64,000 nucleotides of DNA, taken from assembly GCF_003576645.1 (NCBI RefSeq), contig NC_044917.1, positions 9,633,680 through 9,697,679 on the forward strand, written 5' to 3'. Origin of the DNA: Ipomoea triloba (Eukaryota > Streptophyta > Magnoliopsida > Solanales > Convolvulaceae). A program made the position numbers and the translations under genes. Below are positions 1-12,736 of the stretch, one piece after another; within the stretch, counting starts at the first letter, position 1, and each line of letters starts with the position of its first letter. The notes beneath the pieces were generated by a model, which was not told the origin of the DNA, did not search any database, and worked only from the letters and a program-made list of their open reading frames with translations.

Positions 1-1009
1 TGAATGAGAGATGATTTTCTGTGCGTTTGAAAAGTTGTATTTATTTTGATGTGGTCCATGTGGGAGTTGATAAATTGGAACATATTTGTCCAGGAGTAAG
101 AAGGATGGCAGTGAGATGAGTACACTACACACTCTGACACATTTAACAATATTTTATTTCAAACCTAGTTAATTACCTATTACAAACTTTACTTATTGTT
201 GGGCGGAGACAGGTGATGCGCCAAATTTAGTAATTGATAGCTAGGAGATTGTTAGACAGAGGTTGGTGAAGGGTCAAGTTTAGCACTCCACTAGCCTACT
301 TGTTGAAAATGTTGCAGTATATAAAGAAATAAAGTTTTGTCTTCACTGTGAGCTATAGCTTTTGGCGTAGTAGTAAGTGTTTGATTCTAACAAGTGATAT
401 TAGAATCATTTCACGGGTCTCAACAAGTGCAGTTAAGATTGGTAGTTGCTAGGTGGAGAATTGTTGGGCGGAGGCCTATACCAAGTCCAGTTGTGCCTTC
501 GTTGTGAGCTACTGAGCTATAGTTTTTTGCTTAGTGATAAGCACGTGATCATAACAATATTCTTTCTCATTACCATCGTTAACCGCCCGTTTGGTTGGAG
601 CGAATTGCAATTTCCTTAATTTTTCGTAGAATTGCATTTAACCAAATTATTTAAACGCGAGTACATGTTCACTAAGGAAGTTTATTTTTCAGAGAAAGTT
701 TAATTAATCGATTGAATTAAAATAATTTGGTTAATTGGTTCATTCACAAATTGGTTTGGTTTGGCAATTAATTTTAAAATTTTAAGTAACAAACCTAGTT
801 AATCTGGTAATCAAAATTAATTTCAAACATTAACAAGTACGGAGTATCAAATTTAATAAATATATTAATCATATTTTATAGTATTTAATTAAAAATGGGA
901 AATGATTATTTTCTTCCTAAAATTATAAGAAAATAACATTTTTTTATCGCTCAATTGTACTTATTGTTACTTTTTCATCCTACAATTATTTGTAAAGTGT
1001 TTTTTTTTG
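1..1009. other. AT-rich intergenic DNA, no gene recognised
   Basis: No open frame resembles a known protein. Around 240-540 there are two diverged copies of a phrase that includes a GGGCGGAG block, a 'gtgagctatag' motif and an A/T-rich tail, so an old repeat is likely. Nothing else can be assigned. Confidence 0.4.
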
Positions 1010-1520
1010 AGAAAAATGTCAAATATGCCTTTAAACTTTACCCCAAATGTTAAATATGCATATAAACTTTTAAAAGTGTCAATTAAACCCTTTAACATGT
1101 AAAATTGAGTCAATTAAGCCCAATAACCGGTAAATGACTTGTAATAATAGATCATTTCAGTTCTGACAACAGATTTCGACGGCCGATAGCATATTCCAGC
1201 GAACGGCGACGGCAGGTCGCCATCTCCGGTGGAAGGGCGACCAAAAAACTTTGTCTTCTCCGAAGAAGGCGACCAGAAAATGTCGCCTTCTCCCTTCTCC
1301 GGTGAGAAGGCGACCTTTTGGTCACCTTCCGCTGGAGATGGCGACTGTCGCCGGCTGCTGGAACTTAAATGACCTTTTTTTTATAGGTCATTTACCGGTT
1401 ATTGGGCTTAATTGACTCAATTTTACATGTTAAAGAGGATTTGATTGACCCTTTTAAAAGTTTAAGTGCCTAATTGACTTTTGGGTTAAAGTTTAGGGGC
1501 CTATTTGACCATTTTTCTGA
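1010..1520. mobile_element. Foldback/MITE-like element with about 135-bp inverted arms
   Basis: The left arm (about 1010-1145) and right arm (about 1375-1520) are inverted copies of each other. Both contain the phrase reading 'aagcccaataaccggtaaa' next to a run of 'tcaattaag' motifs. The GC-rich centre (1180-1360) is itself an inverted repeat built from 'ggcgacc' and 'tcgccttc' units, so the whole element can fold back. An 8T+G string flanks both ends (1001-1009 and 1521-1529) and could be a 9-bp target duplication, but it is low complexity and weak evidence. There is no coding potential. Class is uncertain; long arms would fit a Mutator-like or foldback element. Confidence 0.75.
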
Positions 1521-1957
1521 TTTTTTTTGCCCTTGAATTTTGATAGGGTTTGATTTTAAAAAATCACTTTACAAACAATTGAAGACAAGAAATGATGATA
1601 GATAAAATTGAGGGTTGAAAAATATTATTTCCTTATAATTCAACAACGAAAGGGTCAATCTGGCCGCGGCTTACATCTGGTAATTCTGGTCTTCAAGAGC
1701 ATGTAGACAAATTTTTAATCGGACGGTGTGCATGCAACAGAAGAACACATGGCACGATCTGAGCCTTCCACACAACCAAGCCAACCCTTCAACTTCCAAC
1801 TCCATTAACCTCCTATAAATAATCCCTTTAATTTTTTTTTTCACTCTTCCTTAACCCAACGGAAATCTCTGGATTTTTTTCAAAACTTGCAAGGTAAAAA
1901 ATCTTTCTTTCCTTTTTTTTTTTTTTCTTTTACTTTTCTTCTCCTTTTCCTTTTTGC

Positions 1958-2060
1958 CATGGTTGCAGTAGGCGCTAGGCGCTAGTCGGGCGGTAGACTA
2001 GCGCCTAAGCGGTCTAGGCGACGCCTAGGCGGTATCTGGGCGGCGACCAATAAAAATAAA
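1958..2060. repeat. GGCGCTAG-type GC-rich repeat, element end (copy 1)
   Basis: A dense cluster of GGCGCTAG/GCGCCTA words within otherwise AT-rich DNA. The same arrangement recurs at about 56223-56330, including the lead-in 'ccatggttg' and the following 'ataaaaa' tract, so this is a dispersed repeat. It probably marks one terminus of a nonautonomous DNA element; the other terminus was not found. Confidence 0.5.
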
Positions 2061-2084
2061 CAATTAATTCATGTGTGTGGGTGT

Positions 2085-2924
2085 TTGACAAGCAGCTGGC
2101 CAGCATCATCTATTGCCACCACAAGAGATGGATAGGAGTTCATTTTGACTCGTTCAATGTTGGTCTGCGATTCCCGCTCAACCCATTCCTGTCGAATTTG
2201 TGAACTACTACCGTATAGTCCAAGGCCAAATAGAGCCAAATGGTCATTGTATACTTGCTTACTTCTCCCCGATCTGTCAGCGCCATCAAGTTCCTTGCAC
2301 AATTGATCTCTTCAATTTCCTCCATTTGGTGAAGGCCATGGGGAAAAGCTATGGCGGTAGTTTTGTCATATGGAGTGACTGGAAAAATTATGGACCTACC
2401 CGACAATAATCGCGGGTAGTGAGGAAAATATCTTCGAGTACGCTTGAGTGATGATCTGCCTTTTAAGAACGAGTAGTCTACTCGGATGCGCAAGTGCGTG
2501 CTACCACCCGAGACTTAATTCGGGGTTTCGGTTCCATTTACGCGGATCATCACTAAGCGAACCCGAAGATATTTTTCTCTCCACTTGCGATTATTGTCGA
2601 TAGGTCGGTAATTTTTCCAGTCACTCCACGACACTAGATCATGACAAAACTGTCGCCATAGCTATTCCCCATGGCCTTCACTAAATGGAGGAAATTGAAG
2701 AGATCAATTGTACAAGGAACTTGATGGCGTTGATAGATCTGGGGGAAACACGCAAGTATATAATGACCATTTGGCGCTACCTAGCCCAGGACTATATAGT
2801 AGTAGTTCACAAATTCCACCAGGAACGGGTCGAGCGGGAATCATACCAGCCTTTAACAAGTCAAAATGAACTCATATTCATCTCTTGTGGTGGCAATCGA
2901 TGATGCTGGCCAGCTGCTTGTCAA
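2085..2924. repeat. Large inverted duplication (two arms of about 380 bp, spacer about 80 bp)
   Basis: The left arm (about 2085-2462) begins TTGACAAGCAGCTGGCCAGC, and the right arm (about 2545-2924) ends with its reverse complement. Similarity continues inward through matching open-frame segments: the minus-strand frame at 2493-2140 and the plus-strand frame at 2685-2903 encode the same short protein starting MEEIEEINC, with substitutions. The original sequence therefore had coding character and was copied head to head. The protein is not recognised. The flank beyond the right arm (to about 3290) continues the minus-strand open frame. Confidence 0.75.
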
Positions 2925-3293
2925 CTTTATAGGTGACCCCCCTCTCCGAGAAGCTTTCAACTTGTTCCTCCTCCCTGACGGATAGCTCAGTCGGGGTGTC
3001 ATGAGCTCCATCAGGGTCTTATTCGACATCGTTGCCACTCGACGTGTTTGGCTTGCTAGTGGATTTGACTTGCTAGTTGATTTTCCTTTGGGTCTAGATG
3101 AGATACCTTCCCCCTTATGCACTTTTTCATTCTTTTTCGGCGAGGCCTTTGACGAAATGGACCGAATAGGAGCAGCCGGACAGGCAGGGTGACCCGGTGA
3201 AAACCCTCCGGACACACTAATCTCGTCATCGTCGTAGTCCCGAGCGAGAAGGTTTTGACTGTATAGTAGCTTGAAGACATGCAACACAAACAA
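2853..3293 (-). pseudogene. Unrecognised minus-strand open frame, probable transposon remnant
   Basis: An open frame of about 146 codons overlaps the right arm of the inverted duplication. The translation is rich in Lys/Ser/Arg (a basic low-complexity stretch around KASPKKNEK), with no domain that can be named. Because it is partly made of the duplicated arm it is most likely a leftover of a mobile element, not a host gene. Confidence 0.3.
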
Positions 3294-3299
3294 GAAATA

Positions 3300-4640
3300 T
3301 GCAAGAAGTTGATAAGTGATGAATTATCACTGTGAACAAGAAAATGTGAAAAGTATATATATTTGAATTTCAAAGTGTGCGGTACAGATCTCTATCTAGA
3401 AAATCCTCTGATTCTTCACTTGCTTAACTTGACTTGAAACTTTGATTGAAGGGCCTCCGGAAAGCGGCTTTGTTCTTCAAAGAAGGGCTTTGTTGCTTGA
3501 TCTTCGTTGAAGGGCTTCCGGACTCAAATGGCTTGATCTTCAGTTCGCTTTAACTTAGCTTGAACACTTGAATATTTGGTCTTCAATCAACTTTAGCTTA
3601 GCTTGATTTCTTGAATTCAGAGCTTCTTCAGGTTCTTCAATTCCTCAAGTGTGTGTTTTTTGGAATGAATGAGAGACTTTCGATGGGTTTCAAACTCTTC
3701 AATATTATCCTTATATTATTTAGGATAATATGAATATTTATCTAGAATGTATCTAGCCACCATTGCATCCAAATTCATAATTTTATCACATATTCAAATT
3801 AAATAATTAATTTAAATATATGAATATTTATCACATACTTAAATTAAATAATTAATTTAAATATATAAATATTTCCTGACGGGCCAAATATGGATCAGTC
3901 CATCTTTATAATTTGAGTCCATCGGCCATTAATTATATTCAATTTGGGCAATTGGGCCAATTTAATTGGACAATTTAATTAGTCCAAATAAATCAATAAT
4001 CAGCCCAATTACATAAAAAATGAAGCCCATAACATACGAATCAGCCCATTTGTTGGCTTCAAATTTTCTGTGTCTACAATCACAACAAAGCCGTGTTGCA
4101 CTTAACGGACCCGGTACCAAAAAAAAAAAAAAAAAGAGCATCAAAAATGATTAGAAGGGAATAAAAAACAACGGTGAAAGATCAATGCAAAGACACGACA
4201 GCAACAATCACAAGCATAGTAGTCAACACAAGGAAAAGGTTATCATTGCAATATTGCCCCATTCATTGGATTAACTTGACAAGTGTTTTTTTTTTTTTTG
4301 AAAACACTTGACAAGTGTTTTCTTTGCTAAAACCTTCAAATATTGACGTTAGTCATCACTTTTTATAGGAAATGGTATAGTTGCATTTGAATCATTCTTT
4401 ACTTAAATAATAAAATACACTTAAATTTTGATTTATTTAAAGTTTTAGATTTAATTTTTCTAATTTTTATTTCATATATCACACCATTATCAAATTAGTA
4501 TCAATATAAATTGAGTTTATCTTTAAAAAAAAAACTTTTACATATATAAGAGTACAATTATTTACCGCTTTTGTTTTAAATTTCTACACATTTGCAATTA
4601 TACTTCACTTTTTTAATGCATCTAAAATCATTAATTTAAT
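3300..4640. other. Intergenic DNA with diverged short repeats
   Basis: 3415-3640 is built of repeated words such as 'cttgatcttc' and 'gggcttccgg'. 3720-3870 has two copies of an A/T-rich phrase around 'aaataattaatttaaatat'. No gene is recognised. Confidence 0.35.
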
Positions 4641-4641
4641 A

Positions 4642-4643
<2 letters not shown>

Positions 4644-4697
<54 letters not shown>
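4644..4697. repeat. (AT)n microsatellite
   Basis: A pure alternating AT/TA tract of about 54 bases. Confidence 0.9.
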
Positions 4698-4699
<2 letters not shown>

Positions 4700-4779
4700 G
4701 GTTCGGGTGAGAAGAAAAGCGCATGTGCGAAGCTAAGTGAGATAGAATCTCAGCCCTAGATAAACAAAAAAAAAAAAAA

Positions 4780-5678
4780 AACGCCACCTACGAACTTCAG
4801 CAATGTGCACTATAAGGCACAACAATGTGCACTGGAGGCACAAAGATGTGAAACAATCAAACAATTATTGAAAAAAATTAAATTTAATGTAGGATCTTCA
4901 ACACAAATCATAAACGACCATAAATAATAAACAAACAAACAATATTCAATTCAAATTAGTAATTACTAATTAGTGATCAAGATTAAATGATCATTTTAAA
5001 AGAAATTCGTCATCTACAATTAGTGTACACATGAATATATATTCATGTGTATAGTACGTGTAATATTCATGTGTACAGTACACAATATTTTGAATTTTTT
5101 TTTTTAAAAAAAAAAAAGAAAAACCAAAAGCATGCCGGCTGACTCGCGGGCCTACCAACCCGGCCGCGTAGGACGGGTTAGGGTTGTATGAATCATAGCT
5201 TGCAGGCCTGATGGGCCACCCGCAACCGCAAAAGCCAGCCAAAAATTAAATCCGTAGTGGTGTGGACCGGCCCGCTTTGACAATACTAATTTCATCATAT
5301 TTCTCACCTAAGACAATTGTTTCACATGATCCTTTATATATGATATAGTAAAATACGGATGTACGATTAGAATACTCAGTATTAATAAATGCGCCTTTTA
5401 TAGGTAGCCTTGGGAGGGGTTCCGGCCTAGCGGCATGCGCTACGCGTGTCGAACATGCACCGGCCAGTGTAACTGCCCAATCGCTCGGTAGCCAGGTGTT
5501 AGCCTCGGATAAGCTTAGGTTCCAACCCAAAATAGGGTACTAACGTAGGTCGGGACGATAGTCCGACCGGTCTGTAGAGACCGGGATAACGACGGGCTCT
5601 AGAGAACCAAAAATACACCCCCTGGGGCGGAATGTAGACCGGGAGGTCGGTACAAATAGACCGGGATTTTATCCCTAT

Positions 5679-5680
<2 letters not shown>
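4780..5680. other. Intergenic DNA with a GC-richer patch
   Basis: From about 5140 to 5670 the composition rises in G+C and short open frames appear on the minus strand. None resembles a known protein, and the patch may be an old element. Confidence 0.3.

Positions 5681-5712
<32 letters not shown>
5681..5712. repeat. (AT)n microsatellite
   Basis: A pure AT dinucleotide tract of about 32 bases. Confidence 0.9.
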
Positions 5713-5715
<3 letters not shown>

Positions 5716-7247
5716 TACATAAGTTCTTAATTTTTACACCAATTATTGATGTCTTTTTTTTTTTTTTTGAAAGTAAATTATTGAGGTCTACTTAGCACAA
5801 ACATGATAAATTTCAGTATACCCTAACTAATGAAACGTGTCTGACCAAAAAGTTCTGCACCAACTAACATATATATGTTCTTACATTACCTTTTCTACCT
5901 TCATTCTGAGCTGAGCCAGTAACATGCAATACACTCATTAATCACGTGAAGGGACAGATATTCTATTCTTCAAAGGATATGCTACATAAATATATGATAA
6001 CCAATTCTATATACAGATCGATCTGTTCAATATTAATTTATTTTCCACTTATATTCTTAGAGAGAGATGGACCTATGGTATAACAATACGAAAATTTTAA
6101 GCGAAAATATTATTTATATTTTTGAGAGCTATATATGTCTTACGACCCGTTTGTCACATTTAAATCTAATAATTGGTCAATGTATTAGGGAATAGAAAAT
6201 GAGATTAAAGTCCCATCTTCAACTAATAGGTATAGAACAAGTCGACCTAAACGGATTTACCTTGATCTCTTTTCCGTTAAAACCACCAAGCATAGTTTAC
6301 ATAATGTACCATCTAATTTAATGGTTGTACGATTTTCCTCATAAAAATAAATCGACATAAAAGCAAACCATAAATTCACTTATGTGGACTGATTAGAAGA
6401 ACACATGAAATAGTATCCCACTGTAGTCTGCGGCACGTACACACCCAGTTTTGGGTCCAGCATGTTTTGTATACATGCCCTACTACACAAATGTTCATTA
6501 TAATTATAAATAATATTCATTAGGCCCACGTACAAGGTATTGCTTCAATCATAACAAATGTTCTTCACGAGTACCGTATGTTAGCATCATGTAGAATCAA
6601 TATCACGATTCACGATTGTGGGCAAGAATCAATATCTCAATTTTTTACCTCAACTCAGTTATAGTACTATTTTCACTTTTCCTTGTTCATTAAAGCAAAT
6701 ACTAATTTTGGTTTCACGAGTATTAGTAAAATGACAATTTTAGTCAACATGCTTAATTTTTACATACCAATTTTTATTCACAACTATAATTTTAGTACCA
6801 ATTTTCATCCATAACTATTGGTTTAGTGTTAAAATTCATCACAAAAATCACTCATCTGTTTAAGGCATGTTAAAATCTAAAATTTTTAAGAATATTTTCG
6901 TTCTTTCAACTTAAGATCTCAATTTGAGCATTAATAAAGATATATAAGTTTTAAGATCAATCCCAATTTATAATTCTCTTATTGTACCTTAATTTGAAGA
7001 TGAAAACTATAAATTGGAATCAATCTTATGACTTAAATCCCTTTATTAATGCTCAAATTGTAATCTTAAACTTCAGCTTATTTACAAAAATATTAGTATT
7101 TCTTGATTTTAAACATAAAACTTTATCTGTTTAATTTTTTGTGATCAACATCTAGATTCATTCTCTTTCTTCTTTTTTTTTTTTTTTTTGTTCTTTTTTA
7201 CGAGATGTGTTGTTTTTACCTAATCTTGTCCCTATCTAGACATCTTA
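5713..7247. other. AT-rich intergenic DNA
   Basis: No gene, RNA gene or structured repeat was recognised. Several poly-T runs of 10-18 bases are present. Confidence 0.35.
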
Positions 7248-7801
7248 GCACCAGACGTCCAGTTCTTATATCGTGGACGCGGTCCACAATGTGGGAGACC
7301 GAGCCCCGTAATTGGCACTACAGTTCATTCCAAAAGATACTGTCTTACATTTGTTTTGATATTATCGAATGAAACTGTAGTTATATCAAAATGTAACTGT
7401 AGTTGTGTTGAAATGTAACTGCAGTGTATATGAAAAGATACTGAATAACAGTTTCACATTTGTGTTTGATATTATCGAATGAAACTGTAGTTATATCCAA
7501 ATGTAACTGTAGTTGTGTTGAAATGTAACTGCAGTGTATATGAATAGATATTGAATAACAGTTTCACTTTTGTGTTTTTATATTATCGAATGAAACTGTA
7601 GTTATATCAAAATGTAACTGCAGTTGTGTTGAAATGTAACTGAAGTTGTGTTGAAATGTAACTGCAGTATATATGAAAAGAAAGTGAGTGGCGCGAATTC
7701 ATCCGTCTGTTTTCATTAATCAAAACGACGTCGTTTTGGGACCGCGGTCCACAATGCATTGTGGACCACGGTCTACGATATAATTTGCGCCAGACGTCCA
7801 G
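7248..7801. mobile_element. Nonautonomous inverted-repeat element with internal 110-bp tandem array
   Basis: Inverted ends of about 26 bases (7266-7291 and 7757-7783, both containing 'ggtccacaatg' or its complement) enclose the element. Outside them is a 15-base direct repeat with one mismatch (7248-7262 and 7787-7801, core CCAGACGTCCAG), as expected for a target duplication or duplicated flank. Internally a unit of about 110 bp repeats nearly three times (anchor 'attatcgaat' at 7361, 7471 and 7582), followed by the palindrome CAAAACGACGTCGTTTTG near 7721. No coding capacity. Confidence 0.65.
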
Positions 7802-9367
7802 ACCTGTTGGGTGCTTCCGTTAGTTTAATTTTGATGTATGTGGTCCTGTTTCCTTCCCTGGATATTGTTGAGTATGGCATGATTATTTGAAACAACTAGA
7901 TTGGGTTGTAGGACTGAATAAGTGCATAAATTAATTTATATATAAAAATATAAATAGGATAAGGGATTCGAATTTTAGAAAATAACAAAAATCAAGTCGT
8001 GTAACACATAATTTCCTTTGGGTGCATCATCGTACCTTCATCAAAAAAAAAAAAAAAAAAACTTACTAGTAAACCTTCACCATCTTACCAAAAAATCTTC
8101 CGATACTCCCTTAGCTTCCTTATAGAAATATCTTTTGATAGGACATTATTCCAGGAAAATCTTTCGATTCTCAAATTTAAAATTTACCAACTTTTCCTAA
8201 ACTTTCTCAAAAATATCGATCATTGAAACCCAATCAATTCCATAAAAATTAATCAAATAGAAGATTAAGTCTTCTCAACAAATAACTAGATAAGCAACTT
8301 ACATTCTTGATCAATGTGTAATGAAAATTCCTACAAACTTATCCATTACTCTTTTCGGTGTATTGAATTTCTTTTGTTATAATTTTGATTATTCTATTGT
8401 CATTGAGTGTATACTAGATTCTACTTTGTAAAACGTGCAAAATTAGAATTCCATGAAGAGTTCTATAACATGGATTCTCATTTTTTATTCGCTGACGTAG
8501 CAAGATATGATAAAGTTCAACATTAAACTTTTGTGTGAGAGAGTAAAAGTAGGAAGTAGAACTTAAAAGTTCAAGTAGTATTTTCCTTCCATGAAGCCTG
8601 AAGAAAGCTCTATAAAGTTACATGGGTCTGGTTCCAGTTTGGAAATGCACAATTAAATGTGGCGTGAAGCGTTTTCAAACACTATGTGGTGCATTTATAT
8701 ATATCTAATGGTGCAATCCGCACGGGAAACGCTATCCTCATTTGAACCAGTATCAAAGTTACATATTCAAATTCAATGTAAATGCATATATCACAGAATA
8801 TAATAGTTGGAGGTGGGAATTAGGGGGAGAACATGCTATTGGCAGGGGGTATGGAGCTAGCATAGGCTGAAGAAATAGATATGGAGTGATGGAATGAGAT
8901 AATGTTTTTCTGGCTATGCTTTAAGGTTTGGTCCACCATATATGAAGCCAAACAATCAACTAGCAGGCTTTTTACCATCATTCGACAAAAGATGAGTCCA
9001 ACTTCTCGCCCCATACTCACTGGTTTGAATTGAAGCTAGACAGCCAAATCGAGATGGAATGCGATATGAAAATGAGACCTCAACAAATATTCTACTCTCT
9101 TCTCTTCTCTTGATTGGGGTGGTGGTGGAGTGGGGCTGGATGGGTTTATGCCTGTGATTGGCTTCACACAGATTTGGTTTACAAAAATTTAATATCATTT
9201 TTGAAAATAAATCTATTTCCACTACTAGCTTTGGAATATAATTCCTTTTTTTTTTTTTTCATTCCACGAATTAAACAACAGTTTTTAGGGTTAAATTCCA
9301 AACTCTCAAGCAACATTTTTTTTTTTTGGTATACTCAGAGTTTCCACCATCGAACACGTGACCAATC
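7802..9367. other. Intergenic DNA, no gene recognised
   Basis: Short minus-strand open frames at 8820-9222 do not resemble any known protein, lack a clear start context and are interrupted by stops. The remainder is AT-rich. Confidence 0.3.
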
Positions 9368-9605
9368 CCTTCGTTGCTGAATTGTAAGCACCTTTTTAGG
9401 TAGGACAACTAGCCTGGAGATTTAAGGATGCCTAATACCCCAATACCCAATGCCAAGGATCGAACCCTTGACCTTTGGATGTCCCATACCCAATACAAAG
9501 GTCAAGGGTTCGATCCTTAGCATTGGGTATTGGACATCCTTAAATCTCCATGCTAGCTGTCCCACCCAAAGAGGTTTACCTACAATTCAACAACGAAGGA
9601 TGGAT
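9368..9605. repeat. Inverted repeat (foldback), about 115-bp arms
   Basis: The left half contains 'ccaaggatcgaacccttgac' and the right half its complement with few changes. Matching continues outward through the 'gatttaagga' and 'ttcgttg' words on both sides. The element is almost centreless, a MITE or foldback remnant in the 3' flank of the WD40 gene. Confidence 0.7.
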
Positions 9606-9839
9606 GAGTCCCTTGCTACTTAACCACACTCCAGGTTATCTCTCAAGCAACATTAGGTATACACAAAGCTTAATTCAATTTATAGCACCATCCTGAAATA
9701 AGTCATTTGAAGTTGAGTACAAAAGTTCAAATCAACAGTTGTCACTTGCACACAATTCTTTTTATAACAAAACCAGATATCTAATCTTGAATTCTTGATG
9801 TGAGTATATGCTGAAATGCAGTGCCCATATCAAGGGCCG

Positions 9840-12318
9840 TTAAATAATGTTACCTTCTGGCTTCCATATGTGAAGGAGCCGGTCGTAGAACGAGCATGTA
9901 GCTATAGCTGTATTCTTCCTTTTTCCTTCCATACATAAAGATCCTCTTTGCCAGTCTGCTCCATATGCAAGTGATCCATGTTTCTTGTACGTTTCCATTA
10001 CTTCGGGTTCATCCCTTTCTACATTAACAACTGCAAAACCGTTGTGCATACAAGCTGTCAAAACTATGCCAGGTACAACGGGATGATACTTGATTCTCCA
10101 AACTCCGCCATGTAAGGATATTGATCTCTCATTTACAGGTCTCGATATTGATCTCACATCCCATATCCTTAGATGTTCATCATAGCTACCGGTGAGTAAG
10201 GTGTTAGGATCGCTTGGGTTTTTCGTAATGCAACAGACGCCCATTGTGTGCACTTTCGTATTCTGGAATACCAACTTAGATGGATCATCTCGCGAATCCC
10301 AGCAACTGAATTTGCAGTCATCTGAGCCGGTGTACACAAGTTGTGGTTGATGAATGTCAAAGGAGGCGGCCCAAACTTCAAAGTCGTGTGCTTTCCATTC
10401 TTGGGTTCTTAGTTGAGACTCATGTAGTGAAAGTATTGAGACTGAACCATCTGATAGGCCCACTGCGATGGATGAAGCCGAAGGGTTCCAGTCTAAGCAC
10501 AAGCACATAGAGGAACTGACATGATCATGAGAGATCTCTTGCAGATGATTCCCTGCAAGAATTGGATTTTGTTTACATATATTTTCATGGAAGCACTTTG
10601 TTATTTCCCAAGCAAATGGATATTTTCTAAACAATATAGTACATAAAAGTTGCAGGATTCATATAACTACAAAAAAAAAAAAACGAGAACTTTTCACAAT
10701 ACTTGAAATAATAAAAAGGAAAGGAGAACTATGGTTTTTACAATCACTTAGGACGGTGTAGCACTACTGCTCATCTTTATGTAGATGCAACTCTACTCAT
10801 TTCATCAGCAAAAAGAGAATAGAAAACACAAATTAGAGAGTTCTTGCATAGTGAGCATACACTGGGAAGAATCAGGAACCATACCGTTGAAATTTAGTGT
10901 GCTTGCAACTCAATTCAAATCCCCACCCAAAAAGAGGATCAACAATACATGCATTATCATAATTAAACACAGGAAAAATGGAGGAAGCCATGAATCTATT
11001 CACAAAAATTCACCAATCACTTTTTCAAAAAATTCCTGATGCTTGCACATTCTTGATTTTCGTTACACGAAACTGACATTATTAGATTTTAGTATTGTAA
11101 GATGTAGTTTTGCCAATGTTAGGAACTTTCTTGTTTCATTTCAACTTCCTTTAGAATGGTTGCCCTTTAACATTATACTCTAGCAGTCATAAGAAGTCTC
11201 ACAACGTCATCTCTAAGACACTCTTTAACTACATAGTCTAGAACTCTCTTAAGAAATCTCACAGCTATAATGGCTACTTCAAAAGCCAATCTCATCAGTG
11301 CATTTATTAACTTATTTAGCAGATAAATAACAGTTTCCATGAATCCAGAATATATCATTGTTTTAAATGCTTTTTCTCAACATGAATGCATGACAATTAC
11401 TAGAAAATCAATGCTATTGCTATGTTTATTTTTTTGATACATTAGGTTTCCCGCTAAGTAATCCTAAGCCCCCAGAACCCCTGTCCAAGAGTCCAGGAGG
11501 AGATAAATCATGAGTCGCCCAAGCAGCCTCCCAATTCGCAATTCGTTCTTTGCGCACAAGGGATCCATCTCCACACTTCCGCCAACTCGGGGAATGCAAA
11601 ACCATTGATCCATTGTTCTGTTAACTGAATTTAGTTCGACAATTATATTTAAGAACATTATAATATAAAAAAAATTACTCTCTTTTATCCTCTACCTCCA
11701 ACCCTCTCTTGGCCAGGATACAAGTTAAAAATTGATTACTTCAATCAAATATATTTCATAAGTAATAATCATGAGAAGAAAATAAAATTTGCTATTTCAT
11801 TCACATCCTTTCTAAAAAGTCAAAACGATTTTGCAAAAAGACGCGATTTCATACTAAAGTGTGGCCAGTCAAAAATGATGATCAACAGTGGCAAAGTAAC
11901 AAAGACAGCTACAAGTCCACATTTCTTTGCGTTTTGCATCGTGTATTAGAATCACTTAAGATAATTATACCAAGAGAAACCGAACCATACCTTGGACCTC
12001 TGATTCGTCAGAAGAACTTTCAAGCCTGTGAACTCGCACATAACCTTCAGCATCAGCTTGAGCAAGCAAAGGGCCTACATTTCCGCCTACAGGGCTCCAC
12101 TTTATATCGAAAATACCCGCTGTTTCGACTCTGTGCAATAACTCGAGACGACCCTCATCAGCGTTGACATCAAAGAGGGATATGCTACCGGAACGACTCG
12201 GATTATCTCCCTCCTGCAGCGTGTACGTGGAGGCCGCCAAGACATGGTGAAAAGACTCGTGTGGACAAAATTCTACTGCATCTGCATTGCCGTCGAGATA
12301 GCAGTGTGCGGCTTCCAT
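9840..12318 (-). CDS. DPH7: WD40 protein DPH7/WDR85-like, diphthine methylesterase of diphthamide synthesis
   Basis: Two exons, 12318-11991 and 10552-9840 (stop TAA at 9842-9840), are joined by a 1.44 kb GT-AG intron in phase 1, giving 346 residues. That is the usual size for plant DPH7. The start is the ATG at 12318 (MEAAHCYLDGNADAVEFCPH). WD-type repeats are visible, including TGSDDCKFSCWDSR, TGSYDEHLRIWDVR and a terminal YDRLLHIWKP. The GSDDC..CWD and TGSYDEHLRIWD signatures are typical of the DPH7/RRT2/WDR85 family. Known role: demethylates methylated diphthine on translation elongation factor 2 so that the final amidation can occur, in the cytosol. The reading frame is intact. It is transcribed in the same direction as VPS18 but is separated from it by transposons. 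Confidence 0.88.
10553..11990 (-). other. Intron of the DPH7-like gene
   Basis: The donor is G|GTATGG just below 11991 and the acceptor is TTCTTGCAG|GG at 10553 (minus strand). The content is AT-rich with no recognised element. Short open frames here (for example 11464-11658) are not supported as exons. Confidence 0.7.
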
Positions 12319-12736
12319 GCCTGGAATCAAGAGACGTGAGAATATGAATAGGCAGGACTTTAAACTCAGTTGGACAATTCGTCGAATAGGTTCTGGACCT
12401 TAGCTCCTCAAGAGTTCCACACAAAAATAACCAATTTGAAGCTACTGGTTAAGTATAGGGCTAAGGAATTTGAATACAATAAAATAAAATAAAATTAACC
12501 ACACAAAGATAATCACATAAAAGAACAAGTAATTTTTGTAAGAGTAAAAAGAATTTTTTCTTTAAATAATTAAACTTTTTGTCAAGTCCTAAAGATCTCT
12601 ACAGCCTCTACTTAAGAAATAGTTATATGTGCATATATCAACATTCAAACACATCATTATTTATTTCTCCTTATGCACTCTTTTCAACTTAAATTTATTT
12701 ATTTTTTTATTTTTTACAAATAAAAGTAATATATAA

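Noticed and set aside
1001..1529. 9-bp target duplication (8T+G) around the foldback element
   Set aside because: It is low-complexity poly-T and can match by chance; kept only as a weak hint.
7353..7680. CRISPR-like array from regularly spaced repeats
   Set aside because: It is a plant tandem repeat of about 110 bp with no short repeat/unique spacer pattern, inside a transposon.
8820..9222. Small minus-strand gene at 8.8-9.2 kb
   Set aside because: Overlapping frames without domain similarity, splice logic or start context.
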